A stretch of 64,000 nucleotides of DNA from Suillus spraguei (GCA_016800925.1 JABCPU010000005.1:248001-312000), one strand, 5' to 3'. Counted from the stretch's first letter, positions 1 to 11,489 are shown. Made by a program: numbers and translations. The notes: a model not told the origin generated them from the sequence alone.

Positions 1-487
1 CCTCTGTTCTTACAAGTGAAGCAGACTAGATGGAGCACAAGACTAACATACTAGTTTAGGCAGTGGTTTATCTACAGCCCAAGCTAGGTTGTATCTTTAC
101 ACCGGAATGTGCGAAGAGTCCTTTTTAACATGTGCCATGAATGGCCGGAATACATAGCGAGAACGGTAGCAGATAGAGATATTTAGCTAAGAGGCACGCA
201 GTGAGCGAGCGGTGTCACGGAAGGTAAGGTAAGTCTTGCCGTAGCTTTAGTAATGGTGGAAACGAATATGCTACGCACCAATGGATCTTAGATGGAAATG
301 GAATGGACAGGAGGACATTGGTAGCGAGATTCGGTAAGGGGCAAGGATCCACGGAGCGAAAACGGTACCGGCGAAGCAAAAAGGGGTAATGCTCGCTATA
401 GGGGTTTTCTCAGTAGCCGCTGTAGACAGTAATGAGACACTTGTGTAAAACGGCACTTTCATGGTCAGCGTGACTTTGTTCGCTACA
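1..487 (-). repeat. L1 LTR-like repeat, two pieces, one nested in the other
   Basis: Two pieces of the repeat family here called L1 (ends TGTA..TACA). Bases 1-101 are the terminal part of one copy reading on the + strand and ending ATCTTTACA; its other end lies left of the window. Bases 102-487 are the inner part of a second copy in the opposite orientation, ending GTTCGCTACA. The junction base context (ccgg after position 101) matches the uninterrupted sequence of the copy at 27068-27937, so the first copy appears to have inserted into the second. No coding capacity is seen; the ORF at 271-516 is a reading frame of the repeat and recurs in other copies. Confidence 0.7.
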
Positions 488-719
488 CCGACATAAGACA
501 AATAGTGAGGCACCAACAGAACTCACTCGATTGCAATGTCCAAAGGCTTCATGGATAGGATCCTAATGTGGGTCCACAGATGCTGCCCAAGTGAGACCTA
601 TATAGCCCTCATCAGAATATTGCTCAAAGGGGATAAAACGGCTACTGACAACCTCACCATGGAGTTGCATACATCAATCACATGCCTTGTGATGTACCAA
701 GTGTTTAGCACCACTGCCT

Positions 720-2255
720 GGAATCTATAGACAAGGTGTTTCGAATTGATTAAACTCAAAAGGAAAGACCTTACAATTGATCTGTCCAAAGTCAATACGG
801 CCTTCAGAAAGTATACGTACAGTGAGACACTGTCAGTCAAGGACTCACACGCTCGCTTCAAAGTGTTCTTGTTGAACTGCAAAGGATGGCAATGGAAGGT
901 GGATAAAAGGCTAAAGGAGGCAGACTTACACTGTGAGTAAACGTGTCATGCGGCTAGTGTAATCATTGACCTCTTGCCCCACTCACACTAGGTAACCATT
1001 ACAAAATTTATCCACAGCCAGACATGCCTGGCTGTGATTGTTTCTTCTGGATGCTGCTGTGGCTTGCCCTTCTTGAGTGTATTCACTACAATGGTGAGCT
1101 CGAGCCTGAGGACTTTGTCTTCCCAGCAACTGGCTCCAACGGCATCATCCATCATGGTGAACATATCTCGCACAACACTGTGCAGGCTTGGATCAACAAA
1201 GCAACCACCAGTGCAGGAATCCCATGAGGTGCAGGTGACAGTTTCACCACCCACACCTACCATCATGGCAGAGCGCAGTGACGCTGGATGTTCGCACCTG
1301 TTGATGAGTGCTGGACGTTGGCTAGGGTATGGTGGTGGGGATCGTGGGCAGAAAACAAAAATGTGAGTCTGGAATCCCTCAATATTAGATTGATGGACTT
1401 CCTGAAAATAAATCAGCATGATACACTCATCAAGGTACCTACTTGATGAGCTCTCGACTTATGAAAATGACCACAGTGATGCCCTGTGTCCCATGCAGAA
1501 TGAGGCTGATGGTTCCTTGCTTGGCGAGCGCCAGCTTGTCAAGCCTGCATGCTCACAGGAGCTGCAGCTCATACAACAATTTATCACGGCCAATGTTGCA
1601 GATTTGCAAAGTGATGTCCACTTCCTCATGAACATGCTCATCTCCAACCCACTCAGTAGTACCTTCCTTTGTTGCAAGTCCCCAACACTCATCCCACAGC
1701 AGACGGCCCTGCTCCAAGTCGCAACACGAACTTCAGTGCTGGCAACATGAATGGCAACACAAACTTCAGTGCCAGCAACATAAACTTCAGCACTGGCAAC
1801 ACAAACTCTAGTGCTGGCAACACAAACCTTGGCTCTCGTCCACTCTCTGAGAGGGGTCTGGACATTCCAAACCTTCCTGTACAGTGCGCTGATGGGAGCT
1901 ATGCTCCCAAGAAGGACTCCTGGAGATATATCATCCAGCACTGGACAGAAGCTGATCCTGGATGTGGCCTGCATGTAGCCCTCAGAGACTGGGCAGCTGA
2001 ATGGCTCAAGGGAAAGAACAAGGCCATCTTTGGCTCGAAGTACCACCAATGTGCTCTGATTGCACCAGAGTTCCTTGAAAAGTGAGTGACCTGCCTCCAA
2101 AATAGCACACAAAGTTACTCACCATTTGAAGGTACCAAGGAAACAAGTCGGCATTCCTTGCAGCATATCCAGAGTACAAAAAAGGTCACACAGCCCTCCT
2201 CGCCACTGTCAAACGCACCAAGAAGGACCACAGAGAGATTATACCCCACAAGTAG
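720..2255 (+). pseudogene. Decayed Crypton tyrosine recombinase with GCR1_C domain
   Basis: Fragments in changing frames on the + strand reproduce the order of the fungal Crypton-type tyrosine recombinase. First comes a core region (about 746-940, then 993-1227 with motifs like NHYKIYPQPDMPGCD and EDFVFPATGSNGII). The catalytic H-x-x-R region follows near 1245-1275, then a C-terminal piece RYLLDELSTYENDHSDAL at 1433-1487. A GCR1_C-like DNA-binding domain closes it (about 1860-2085, SWRYIIQHW..DPGCGLHVALRDW, continuing to a stop at 2255 as FLAAYPEYKKGHTALL). The usual HCFRRGG motif reads HTYHHG, so the catalytic Arg is lost. The region is CpG-poor. Several stops and frame changes make it inactive. 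Family assignment is from motif order; no termini were identified. Confidence 0.75.
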
Positions 2256-2470
2256 CAGACCCTATAGTACATACTAATTCATGAATTAGTTTAGTTCAAT
2301 TTTGAATGAAGACGTACCTTTTAAAGTTCGAACAGTCTTGACCATTCGAACTTTGATTCCACAAGACGAAAGGTACATGCAGTAAGTCCCATGCTAAGGT
2401 GAGTTTGAGAGGGAGAGAGTACAAGGGGGCAAAACTCATGGAAGATGCGAGTTTTTAGAGAGAGAGGGAA

Positions 2471-2498
2471 GGGGGGAAAACGCCTGCGTTTTCCCCCC
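2471..2498. repeat. Perfect 13-bp inverted repeat with 2-nt loop
   Basis: GGGGGGAAAACGC (2471-2483) is followed by CT and then the exact complement GCGTTTTCCCCCC (2486-2498). It sits between two copies of a direct repeat, GATGC(G/C)AGTTTTTAGAGAG, starting near 2445 and 2506. Confidence 0.9.
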
Positions 2499-2587
2499 TT
2501 GAGGATGCCAGTTTTTAGAGAGTCAAGAGAGGACAAGGGAGAGTGCAAGAGAACAAAGGAAGGAAGGGAAAGAAGAGAAGAGAACAG

Positions 2588-2618
2588 CAACAAACAAACA
2601 AACAAACAAACAAACAAA
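2588..2618. repeat. (AAAC)n microsatellite
   Basis: About seven uninterrupted units of AAAC inside the purine-rich tract. Confidence 0.9.
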
Positions 2619-3200
2619 AGAAGAGAAGGAACGAAAGGATCACGCTGTACAGAGCACGGAGAAGAGAATGAATGAAGGCACGAGGCCATCAAAATCGAAT
2701 AAATCAATACTAATCTATGGGTGTCTACCGACTACCTAATCGAGGCGGCGAAGGCACCGAGGCCACGCCCGCAAGGCACCATACCGGGATCACCCGGTCT
2801 GGCCCAAAACGGGACGAGCTCGCACGTCACGTGAGCGACCTCACCCGATAAGGCGCGCCGAGGGTAAATTTCGCCAGCTAAGTTGATATTTTACAGTACA
2901 AGTACGCTATGCGTTTTTTTACGGGTTCACTGTGACACCCGGGTTGGTATTACTTCGCGGAACGTGTCCGAGACTTGCGTGCAACTCAATAACTTACTAG
3001 GTACCTCGTCAGCTTGATCATCGAGCAGACAAACAACAGTCATAAGCGAGGATTGAGATGTCACTGGCGAGCAAATCAAATGCGCGCTGAAATTTCTTGA
3101 CCACTGGATTCAAGCTGACAGGTTGATGGTACATACTAAGCGGGACTCATAGTACATGTAGGCGATATTTTATATAATGTATGTTTAGGCTATTCAAACT

Positions 3201-3889
3201 CTAATGAACAACATTCCCTTTGCGTATAGACAGCCACTCAGGCTTTGTAATGATGTGAGTATCTAAGTGAGCCCGCTCCGTTAGCCATGCCTCGCCACGA
3301 ACGAACATGTCTCTGTCCGGAAATACTTCCAAGATCTCTGCAACGAAGCCCTTGGTTTCTAGCTTATACGTTCTCCGAAGTTCCCGCTTTCCATCGGTTG
3401 TTCGTGTCTCTACGTTGAGGAGACTAAACTTCGGGGTACAATTAAGTCGCCGGAAGGTCTGCCCAATTGGGAATTTTTCGTCAAGAAATAGTCGTTCGCA
3501 TTGGGGAGAGGTGATTGTAACAGTGGATGTCGCAACGCAGACGGTGCATGATGCACACACGAGATGCACCTGTCGTGATTGTGTGATGGGGTTCTCTAAA
3601 CTTGCTGGCGTAAGACGGGAAGAGCAGTGCGCGTAGATAAGTTCGATAAAGATTGGGCGTCCAAAATATGAGCTAGAGAAGAGAAACATCGATGCCTGGC
3701 TTAGCGCAGGGGGAGAAAATGGATTGTTACCTCAGTAACTCTGTAAATCGCCCTGTGCCGCAAGCATTATGCGCTCCAAGCCAGTAGTATCATCTGGAAT
3801 ACATGCCAGCTTTTGATGTCATCAGCTCGAGATAGCCTTAATGGAGAACGAGGTGAAACACACCTCGACATTGGTAGATGTAGTGTTAT
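3201..3889 (-). CDS. Chorismate-lyase-like (UbiC/DUF98-type) conserved protein, gene model uncertain
   Basis: The main exon (3201-3689) is open for 162 codons. It carries a pattern I associate with the UbiC/DUF98 chorismate-lyase-like fold: a conserved V.C.A.STVTITSP strand, then an EKFPIGQTFRRL helix and a late GFVAEILEVFPDRDMF block. An upstream exon near 3735-3790 reads GLERIMLAAQGDLQ, the usual N-terminal helix of such proteins. The join between them does not keep frame with any GT-AG intron I can place: a one-base shift is needed around 3730. The gene may therefore be damaged, or one junction was misread. CpG content is normal, unlike the transposon debris. Function (cleavage of an aromatic pyruvate ether) is known for bacterial relatives only and is not implied here. 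Confidence 0.45.
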
Positions 3890-4921
3890 ATGAATCTTCG
3901 GCCAACATGTTGACTGCAAACTAAGAAGGGCTGTTGGACGAACTGTTAAAGTCCTGGTTGGGGAAAGAAAGTCGACGTTTCTGGATATTTAACATTGGAC
4001 ACATTGTCGAATCATTGACGATTGAGAAAATTTGATTGATGTTCCGCCCGATATCTATGCTCGCACGCACAGGTATAAAGTACGACTGGGAGTTGCCAGA
4101 AGAGCGGTTCACATACTTATAGATTGATGTCTGCGAGATCGAAGAATCGAGTAACCATCTTATCCGATGACGATTGGCACCGTGGCAGTCATTCGTGTAG
4201 TTGTAGACGATATTTTAGGCAATTCAAGCCATGGACAGACGCCCCCAACCTCAATTCTCGCACCTGGGAATCCGACGAACGGTTGTCGCATGCACATGGT
4301 TTATATATATGAACCGATCGTCATCGCGAAGGAAGGACTCCTAATAATCGCTATAAAACATATATCAGCAAGACCAAACATATCTAGACAGATTATTAGT
4401 ATGTTGTAGGCATGGATTCTGGCCCAGGGCGATGCCTCTGTAAATGAAACAAACTCGTAGTATGCAGATCTTGTGTCGCAAATTTCCCGCAAGCGGTTGC
4501 AATTCGGAGGTACTACTGAATTTGCAAGGAATCTTGCTATTTTCAAACATGAGTACTTGAGTACTTGAGTGATTGCGGTAATGTGACACGTACCGTACCA
4601 TTGCAAGACTGTTGTAACCACGACAATTCAACGACAACTCTGTTATTCAAAAGCGATTTTGCTTTCAAGTTGAACCTTCAAATACCTGTTGAAATGCAGG
4701 ATTGCAATTACATACCCGAGTTAAATTATTGGTGCCAACATCTATCTCTCTGTACCTTGGAGACAACGGGCATTATGTTCCGGAATACAGCTGGAGCTGT
4801 TGAAGATGGTAGAGTTAACTGGACTGGTGCCGTGAGAAAAAAGACTTCATGGTTATTGCTGACTCAACACATAAGCTCTCTCACTGAAAACACAAACTCG
4901 GATTCTCGGTGCACTCAAAAT
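3890..4921. other. Intergenic region upstream of FCF1
   Basis: Short open frames occur on both strands (for example 4301-4621 minus and 4565-4921 plus). None has a recognisable motif or a convincing exon structure. I see no gene here. Confidence 0.5.
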
Positions 4922-5768
4922 ATGGCAAGTGTACTTCGTAACTGTGTTCGTCTTTAATGACTATCATTATCAGGGCAAGGCAAAGAAGACGAGAAAGTTT
5001 GCCGCCGTCAAACGCCTGTTGAATCCTAATGACGCTAGATTGTGCGTTGCTTGATTAGTCGCTCCACCGTCGCTAAACCCTTCAATGCAGAAAAGAGAAC
5101 CAATTGAAGCAGAAGAGGAAGGAAGAAGAAGAGAAAGCCAAGGCGGTCCGTCGGGTGTTAGTCTCCAGTAACCTATTGGGTATGCAACTATAAGTATTAA
5201 TCTATGCATTTCAGACCCCAGGTGGCATCATCCATGTTCCTTGCGCACAATACTGAACTTGTACCACCTTACCGAGTCTTGATCGACACAAACTTCATAA
5301 ATTTCAGTCTACAAAATAAACTGGAACTAGTCAGTGGCATGATGGACTGTTTATTTGCAAAATGTTTGTGGCCTTTTGCAATCGCCGGATATCTGCTGAC
5401 AGTAACATTGACAGGTATACCATGTGTTACGGACTGTGTCATGGCTGAGTTAGAGAAGCTTGGCCACCGGTATCGCGTAGCACTTCGGTAAGACTATTTA
5501 TAGTGCTGTTGACGCATTCATTTACTTTCCCCCCATCAGTGTTGCTCGAGATCCACGTTTCGAGCGATTGAACTGCAGCCACACCGGAACATACGCAGAT
5601 GACTGCTTGGTGCAGCGTGTCACTGCTCACAAGTGCTATATTGTTGCTACTTGCGATCGAGAACTCCGGAGGCGTATACGACAGATTCCTGGCGTGCCGC
5701 TAATGTATATTGTCAGCAGACGCTATGCCATCGAGCGGCTTCCTGATCAAGGCGCTCCTGGTTCATGA
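4922..5768 (+). CDS. FCF1: FCF1, PIN-domain nuclease-like protein of the SSU processome
   Basis: Fcf1/Utp24 is the nucleolar PIN-domain endonuclease needed for early cleavages of pre-18S rRNA. Exons 4922-4924, 4974-5041, 5091-5156, 5215-5363, 5415-5487 and 5540-5768 join in frame to 195 aa, close to the yeast and human proteins (about 190-200 aa). Visible landmarks are the basic N-terminus GKAKKTRKF, VPPYRVLIDTNFINFS (first PIN aspartate), CVTDCVMAELEKLG (glutamate), GTYADDCLVQRV (aspartates) and ATCDRELRRRI, ending in the family C-terminus IERLPDQGAPGS. The first exon is only the ATG; the intron after it (4925-4973) begins GCAAGT, a GC-AG intron. The third intron uses GTTAGT at 5157. The gene is intact and likely essential. 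Confidence 0.93.
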
Positions 5769-7551
5769 TATATTGCAGACTAAAAAATACATTTACGATT
5801 GCTGTTCTTAATGATCCTCGGCGCAGGCTGCTGCAACTTATTGATTTAGTACGTACCCTTTTGGTTAGAACCGTGTGTATCGATCAACCGTACACTGCAC
5901 ACAGAGACCTATGTAGTACTTCCGTTGATATCTTGGAATATAACACAGGAAGCTTTGATTGCGTCCGATTTTGGGCCAGCCCTGCGGACCTTATCTGCAT
6001 CACTATGGAATTAAATAAAAAGGGTACGTATGTGCTTATGATAACGGGAGTGCTGAGGTGCCATGATGTCTTGTTCATTATTATATATAATACCCACCTA
6101 GTGATTCCTGACCATTATCTGATAACGGGAGTGCTGAGGTGCCATGATGTCTTGTTCATTATTATATTTAATACCCACCTAGTGATTCCTGACCATTATC
6201 TGAGCCCAACGTCCCGGTTTCCCTCCTGGAGACATGTGATGCCAAACTCGTGGGGAGGTATGCCTAAGTTGTCCCAAGGCACATCCGGCGACTAAATTTT
6301 ATTCTTTCTTATCATATTTCCATCGTGTCACTGGTCATTTTACTCGTTCTCGTGCGATTTCGCTATTGTACTGAACGCTATAAGGAGATAAGTATTTGTG
6401 TATGCAGCGCGCGAGAGTTTGGGCTTAGCTTGCTCTTCCTGAGAACACTAGATTCTCAACACATATCTGATCACTGAGTTACAACTTAAACTAAGCACTG
6501 GTCCAACAGGCTCATGTGATTGTGGCAATTCTTGTCGGATGATCAGCCCTCGGCTTCGATTCGAGATCGAGTCCCGGAAGATCAAAGATCTAATCGGATA
6601 GACAACACACAGTAAATGGTGAATAACTGGGTGTATGCACAGTAGGAGTCCGGGACTCCCGTCTGTGCATGAACAAGACACAGTAAATAGCAAATAAACG
6701 AGCCCATCCTATTCTCGCGTTGTGTCGAGCTTGTGAACTCTGAGGACTTGCTTTAATGATGACGGCCAGTAGTAGCTAGGCGTCTACTTGTTGAGCCCCG
6801 ACTTCAGCTTCGTTGGTATTACGTGGGTGTATTCTCCCTGTGACATGGTATACGCTGCTTGATTAATTAAGTTCCCGTGCGGGACGGTAGCCGGCCCGGG
6901 CTGCTGCTGAGCTATCGATACATAGAACCTTGTGTGCCTTTATTCAATAGATCGCCCGCGGAGTCCACATCCTCGAATGTGCGCATGAGCAGTCAGTCAT
7001 TTTTTTCGAGTGATGTGATTATAGCACATCACTTTATATACACATTACAAGGTCCAGGACACCCCTTCGGTCGGTTCCTCAATGATACACTGTCACTACA
7101 GCAGCAATCAGGAAATACAATATTAGCAGTCTTGTCCTTTGTTCGCCTCCGCAAATAGACGGTGCACCTCTTCGCGTTCTCACTCTCGACAATGTTGTGT
7201 ATGATTGGCCATGAGCAAAGGGTTCCGTTCGAAGCTCGAGCATGGTCCGTGCTGGCATCAAATCTTGACATCCATTAAAAGTAGTTGCATACGTGGGTCA
7301 CAAAGGAAACTATCCTCAATCCAGTGCCCACCACGAATAGTTTGGATGTAAAGCAAAGCTGATGCGGGGGATGGGGTGGCTTTCAAGCTTCGAATATATT
7401 GACGAATTGGACTTTGACGAATCAACGATGCAGATCAACTACGCGCACGCGCGTTTCAGACAAGTCCCTTTTCCACTGCATGGCATCTTGGACGGCCACA
7501 TGCTTGCCGGCAATGAGCAAAGGACTTTTGGTAAAACGCGGATGGAGTTCT
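5769..7551. other. Region without a recognised gene
   Basis: Open frames at 5765-6295, 6877-7158 and 7362-7568 lack recognisable motifs. The first is extended by an 81-bp tandem duplication (6040-6201). CpG content is ordinary, so this does not look like transposon debris. I see no supported gene. Confidence 0.4.
6040..6201. repeat. Recent 81-bp tandem duplication
   Basis: Two adjacent copies, 6040-6120 and 6121-6201, both starting GATAACGGGAGTGCTGAGG. They differ at one base seen (TATATATAAT versus TATATTTAAT). The unit length is divisible by three. Confidence 0.93.
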
Positions 7552-8112
7552 TTAGGACGATAGTGTAAACTCACACATTCCGTTGTGACCTGGCAACATG
7601 TTGAGATCTATATCAAATACATTTTCCTGCTTGATTGAAAAGGTACTGCGTGAAACTTTACCCGCTATGATGAACATTGGACAGGCGTGAGTACCATCAG
7701 GAGGAGATTGTAAGTCCTGTATAAATAAATGAAAGATTTTTAAAAAACGAAGACACAGAGAAATCACGTACATTATTAACAAATAGATGAAAGAAATACA
7801 CAGATTTGCCTTCATCGTCCGCGTCAATAATAGGACCGATAGTTATCTGCGCATCTAATAGATAAATTCTATCTTTGACAGAAGCAGTCAAATCTGAAGT
7901 TGTGAACACATTTAGGACACGAAGACCGCCAATATCTCCGGTTCCTGCAGTGGCGATGAAATCTGTTGTAGCACCAGAAGTTCTTTTTGTCAACCTGCTT
8001 CACTTTGAAGACCAACAACGCCGTAGAATGAAGTAGAGGTCGCCACAGTGATGAGGAAAGAGCGGTAAAGACTTGGCAGGCTCAAGACAAAACGTATGAA
8101 TTTAAACGACAT
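7552..8112 (-). CDS. Possible small secreted protein, unknown family
   Basis: Two exons (7772-8112 and 7552-7716) flank a 55-nt GT-AG intron (7717-7771). The start at 8110-8112 gives MSFKFIRFVLSLPSLYRSFL..., a basic then hydrophobic N-terminus that looks like a signal peptide. The body reads GTGDIGGLRVLNVFTTSD, VKDRIYLLDAQITIGPI and, in exon 2, GTHACPMFIIAGKVSRSTFS, ending at a TAA. I do not recognise the family. The signal-peptide frame and the body frame differ by one base near 7988, so the gene is either damaged there or begins differently. Exon 2 and the intron boundaries are well supported. Confidence 0.45.
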
Positions 8113-8577
8113 CGTGTGACATGCGTGGTATCATGATTTCGTTGATCTTGTGCTTTGGTAGCGCAACACATATACAGTATACAACCGGTTACTGTCTAAG
8201 GTGGCGCCGTCGGTCCTCTATGGGTCGGACTATGACCCATGTTATTGTGATTATCTGCGTTTGGTGTTAGTTGCATGAATTGTGTTTTCAGTGACGCAGA
8301 GGAGAATCTCCTGTCAGTGTGTCGCTATGTGAGAAGTGAAAGAAATATATTTCTTGTTATGTGTACCATGGGTGGGATGCTCGATTGATTGGCAAGAAAA
8401 ACATATCGAGTACACATGACAGTTGTGGTTATGCATAGAAACGAGTGTTCGGCACTCTACGCGTGTCGGCTATGCGTGTATTCCATATCTCGATAATATC
8501 CTGGTATCCAGCCACTATCCCACTAGCTCATTTGCGATACAACCTGCAAGAACGGTCAGCCTAACAGACGAGTGGCC

Positions 8578-8974
8578 ATGACGAGTACAGCGAGCGTCCA
8601 AGTCTTAAAGTCCGACGAGAGCAAGGTGTGGTTTGGTACTATCGATTTTATATGCAGGATTTGCATGGTATGGAATACGGCAACAGATGATCGAGTTTGA
8701 CAGTAGGATGCAGTTCGGCCATGGGATGCAGTCAGCCATGGAACCAAGGGCTAATCGAGTTTCTTCTGGAATTGCTCCCAGTCGTAATGTTAAAGCCAAG
8801 TTCCCTAGACAGATGGACTTTGAAATTTTGAGGGAAACGTGGATTAGGAGGGAACTTTTTGAACCGGGACTCGTCGAGAAAGGAAGTATTGTTAATAGGC
8901 GAGTAAGAGGCAGGACAAGATACAGAGTATCACCAGGGCGTAAAGAAGGTCCGACAGAGTCAGATAATAAGTAA
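8578..8974 (+). CDS. Hypothetical small protein
   Basis: An open frame (8633-8974) reads FAWYGIRQQMIEFDSRMQFG near its start and is Arg-rich at its end. An ATG at 8578 lies in another frame and could be an upstream exon. The long basic C-terminus and normal CpG use favour a real short gene over transposon debris. I do not recognise it and splicing is unclear. Confidence 0.25.
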
Positions 8975-9298
8975 CAAGCCATTCCTTATAGATGACTAGG
9001 AAATATTAAATATACTTGGTGAGTGGTGATTGAGGTCTTGACTCATTCTGCCGACATGTACCTCATTTACTTTGAGATCCGGGAGTTGAACTGAGGAATA
9101 TGGAAAGCAGGACCACCGCGCTCTATTTGTCAGCATTTCTGGTGCAGGACCCTGGAAACCGCAGAGACAGATATAAAATATAATAGAGAAGTCGGCGTAG
9201 CCCAGTTCCTAATATGGATGTTTTTGAATGTAATCTCTTGAGTGCAACATTATACATAACAAGTCACATTGTAAATCAAGCTACCATTCATCCACGAC

Positions 9299-9300
9299 AT

Positions 9301-9335
<35 letters not shown>

Positions 9336-9340
9336 GAAAA
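9299..9340. repeat. (CAT)n microsatellite
   Basis: About eleven CAT units. On the minus strand they encode an Asp run in the acidic C-terminus of the integrase-core pseudogene, so this is an expanded codon run rather than an independent repeat. Confidence 0.9.
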
Positions 9341-10402
9341 CTCCTAGACCACCAAACCAGCATTATCGGACTCAGTAAGGTTGGTAAGAGATACAGAGAT
9401 ACATTAGGTTCATTGTCCTGTGCAAGCATGTCTAATTGCTGTGAATGAGATTCATCTACAATGAGGTCAGGTTTTTGCAATGCTATTTGCATGGAGAAGA
9501 CACACTAAGGCCCAATCCCCCCCCACACCACCCATATAATAAGCTCCATCATTTCCATCATGAAATGGCAAGTCTTGGTGGTTTTCCAAGAGTGGTAAGA
9601 AATCATCCAGATCATCATCAGGAAACACTACTGGTGGCAACTGCTCATAAAGTCAAGAAGTAATCTGGTGTAAGTTGCAATAAACATTTCATGCTGAGCA
9701 GCAATCAATGACAGGGCAGCCAAGCTCATTATAGCATTGTTGAATGAAATCACTGAAGTCTTGAGGGATAAGCTCAAAGACAGCATGATTGGGATTGACA
9801 TAGAGGTTACGAACGTGGTCTATAGCGCCTGCCTTAAGAATGATCTAGAAGATACTTGTATTTAGTACATAGCACATGCAAATGAAAACACAGTTTGAAA
9901 TCAAGTGCCCCAAAGTCACCTGGTGAATTATAAATGATATTTGGGACCCCATGGGGGAGCACCTTGAAGTAGATAGTAGACCATGTCAGTGAGAGCAAGG
10001 GAAAACAAGGAGAAATTCATCAACCTTGTTGTGATCATGTTGCTTCACAGTGTTGTTTATATGGTCCTTGTACACATCAAGCTCACATTGCAGCCATGGA
10101 ATAAATACCCATCGAAATATTAAGCTGCAGCCATCTTTAAGGACCATAGTAGCATACAAGAAATGAATCACACACCATTGCAAAGTGTTGTCACAGTCAT
10201 ACCAGCCAGCATCGACACCTCTGTCTAGGTAATTCTCAAAGCCTGGAGTGAATTGGTGTTGTAACTGAGACCATGTAATTTCTGGCATGACATTTTTCTT
10301 TGTGCACATCCACCAATGTTGTAGGATACCTTGTAGTGTCAGATCATGCCATTGATGAAGCATGGTGTGCGCATTAGCAATTCCAAAGTTTTCCAATCCT
10401 GG

Positions 10403-10840
10403 TGTGACAAACATATTGATGCTGACCTTGAAATCCTATCTTTTGATACACATCTTATGTCTATAGAAGGATCCACTTGTCTATGGCCGTCTTGCCCCTT
10501 TGGTATGAGCCGCCAGCATCACATGTTTACCGCATACCATACTGACTGCCAGTCCATGTTTCTCAAGCTGATGTCCATCTATGTCCTTGCCTTGTCCACA
10601 TAGCTCCATTTGGTGTGTAGTTCATACATGTTTGTTTATCACTGATTCCATGGCAAGTCTTATTACATGTTGCCTCATGCTGCAGTTACCTTGTGCTATG
10701 TTACATACTGGCGGTTACCTCACTGCATGCTACTGATTTTGCCTATGCATCCTGAGTACATACAAAATAGGATATAAGCACTTGATAGCCTGCATGTATA
10801 TGATACCTCATTTTCACTGTACTATAGGTCAGGCTGTAAT
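10403..10840 (+). repeat. L1 LTR-like repeat, 3'-truncated, inside integrase-core copy 1
   Basis: Starts TGTGACAAACATATTG, matching the L1 end TGTAACGAACATATTGG with CpG-type and other transitions. It follows the reverse complement of the copy at 34970-35915 until about ACTATAGGTCAGG, where similarity stops. The right end and a target duplication were not found. Confidence 0.7.
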
Positions 10841-11489
10841 AATAAAATCAATGGAATTGTGGTTAGAACTCAAAAAAAGACTTATGACCAAGCTCCTGGA
10901 TGGTATCAAGGTAATAAGTCAGGATGAGCTGTATATTTTGGTTTGAGTACCACACTCACATCTACATAATACGCCCAGTAAATAGTTCGATGCCAGTGTG
11001 CAATGCAAGGCCAAACCTAAGCCACTTGTCATGCTGATCGACAGCAAATATGTCATTGACTCCTGCTGCTCAAAACCATTGTCTCTGGAGTCTACAAGCC
11101 TTGCACTGGTGGACAAGGTCAACCTCATACTGTGAAAAGTATGCTATCACAACATTTCTGGAAGAATGAAAGAAAATTCAAGTTTAGTGTAATAGACAAG
11201 ATGATATGAGCTAGATACAACTACTTACCTTGAAACACTCATAGCATGCTCATGAAAGAGCAAATTTTAACCATCTTGTGGGCACCTGCATTGGGATTCA
11301 TCTCTTGAAGATCAATCATAGCTTTACAAATGCTTTCAACAGTATGATACTGTTGGTGTGTGCGCAAAAGACCTATTCCAACATGTATCTGCACAAATTT
11401 TGTAAGCCTATATTGATGTAAGTAAGTACTGCGGACACAAAACAATATAAATGACTTACCCGAGTCCACATCATAATGTATCATAATGA

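Larger units (their letters stand above)
2280..3197. other. Non-coding repeat-rich stretch with palindromes and purine tract
   Basis: No gene is seen. The stretch holds an interrupted inverted repeat (AAAGTTCGAA with its complement, about 2322-2354). It also holds a purine-rich tract (2400-2670) with a perfect 13-bp inverted repeat, two near-identical 19-bp direct repeats and an (AAAC)n microsatellite at about 2588-2618. A GC-rich segment with many CpG lies at 2740-2870. The open frames at 2321-2707 and 2445-2675 are products of the low-complexity purine tract. Confidence 0.6.
9281..11480 (-). pseudogene. Integrase-core (RNase H-fold) gene, copy 1, decayed and interrupted
   Basis: Reading the minus strand from about 11480 gives an N-terminal helix (YHTVESICKAMIDLQEMNP). 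The catalytic start follows at about 11050-10970 (AGVNDIFAVDQHDKWLRFGL, first Asp present). After an insertion come NFGIANAHTMLHQWHD, KKNVMPEITWSQLQHQFTPG and FRWVFIPWLQCELDVY at 10414-10000. The end is an acidic tail written by a (CAT)n run (Asp on the minus strand), finishing GDVVDEW and a stop at 9281-9283. The order matches the retroviral-integrase-like core genes common in mushroom genomes. The second catalytic region reads TPGLEN where TQSDxGxEN is expected. Stops and shifts are frequent. The L1 repeat at 10403-10840 splits the gene. Copy 2 is at 38391-40374. Confidence 0.75.

Noticed and set aside
271..516. Repeated ORF (TMKVPFYTSV...) found at 271, 16098 and 27634 as a gene family
   Set aside because: It is the same stretch of the L1 repeat read through in each copy. 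It crosses the repeat ends and has no start or domain in common with proteins.
2445..2707. Lys/Arg/Glu-rich ORF in the purine tract
   Set aside because: Composition follows directly from GA-rich repeats and the AAAC microsatellite.
9250..9492. ORF with a poly-Met run
   Set aside because: Shadow frame of the (CAT)n run. The correct minus-strand frame encodes the Asp-rich end of the integrase-core pseudogene.
10919..11128. Plus-strand phrase LVMLIDSKYVID, resembling RNase H
   Set aside because: The opposite strand carries a much better match (AVDQHDKWLRFGL) in register with the second integrase-core copy.
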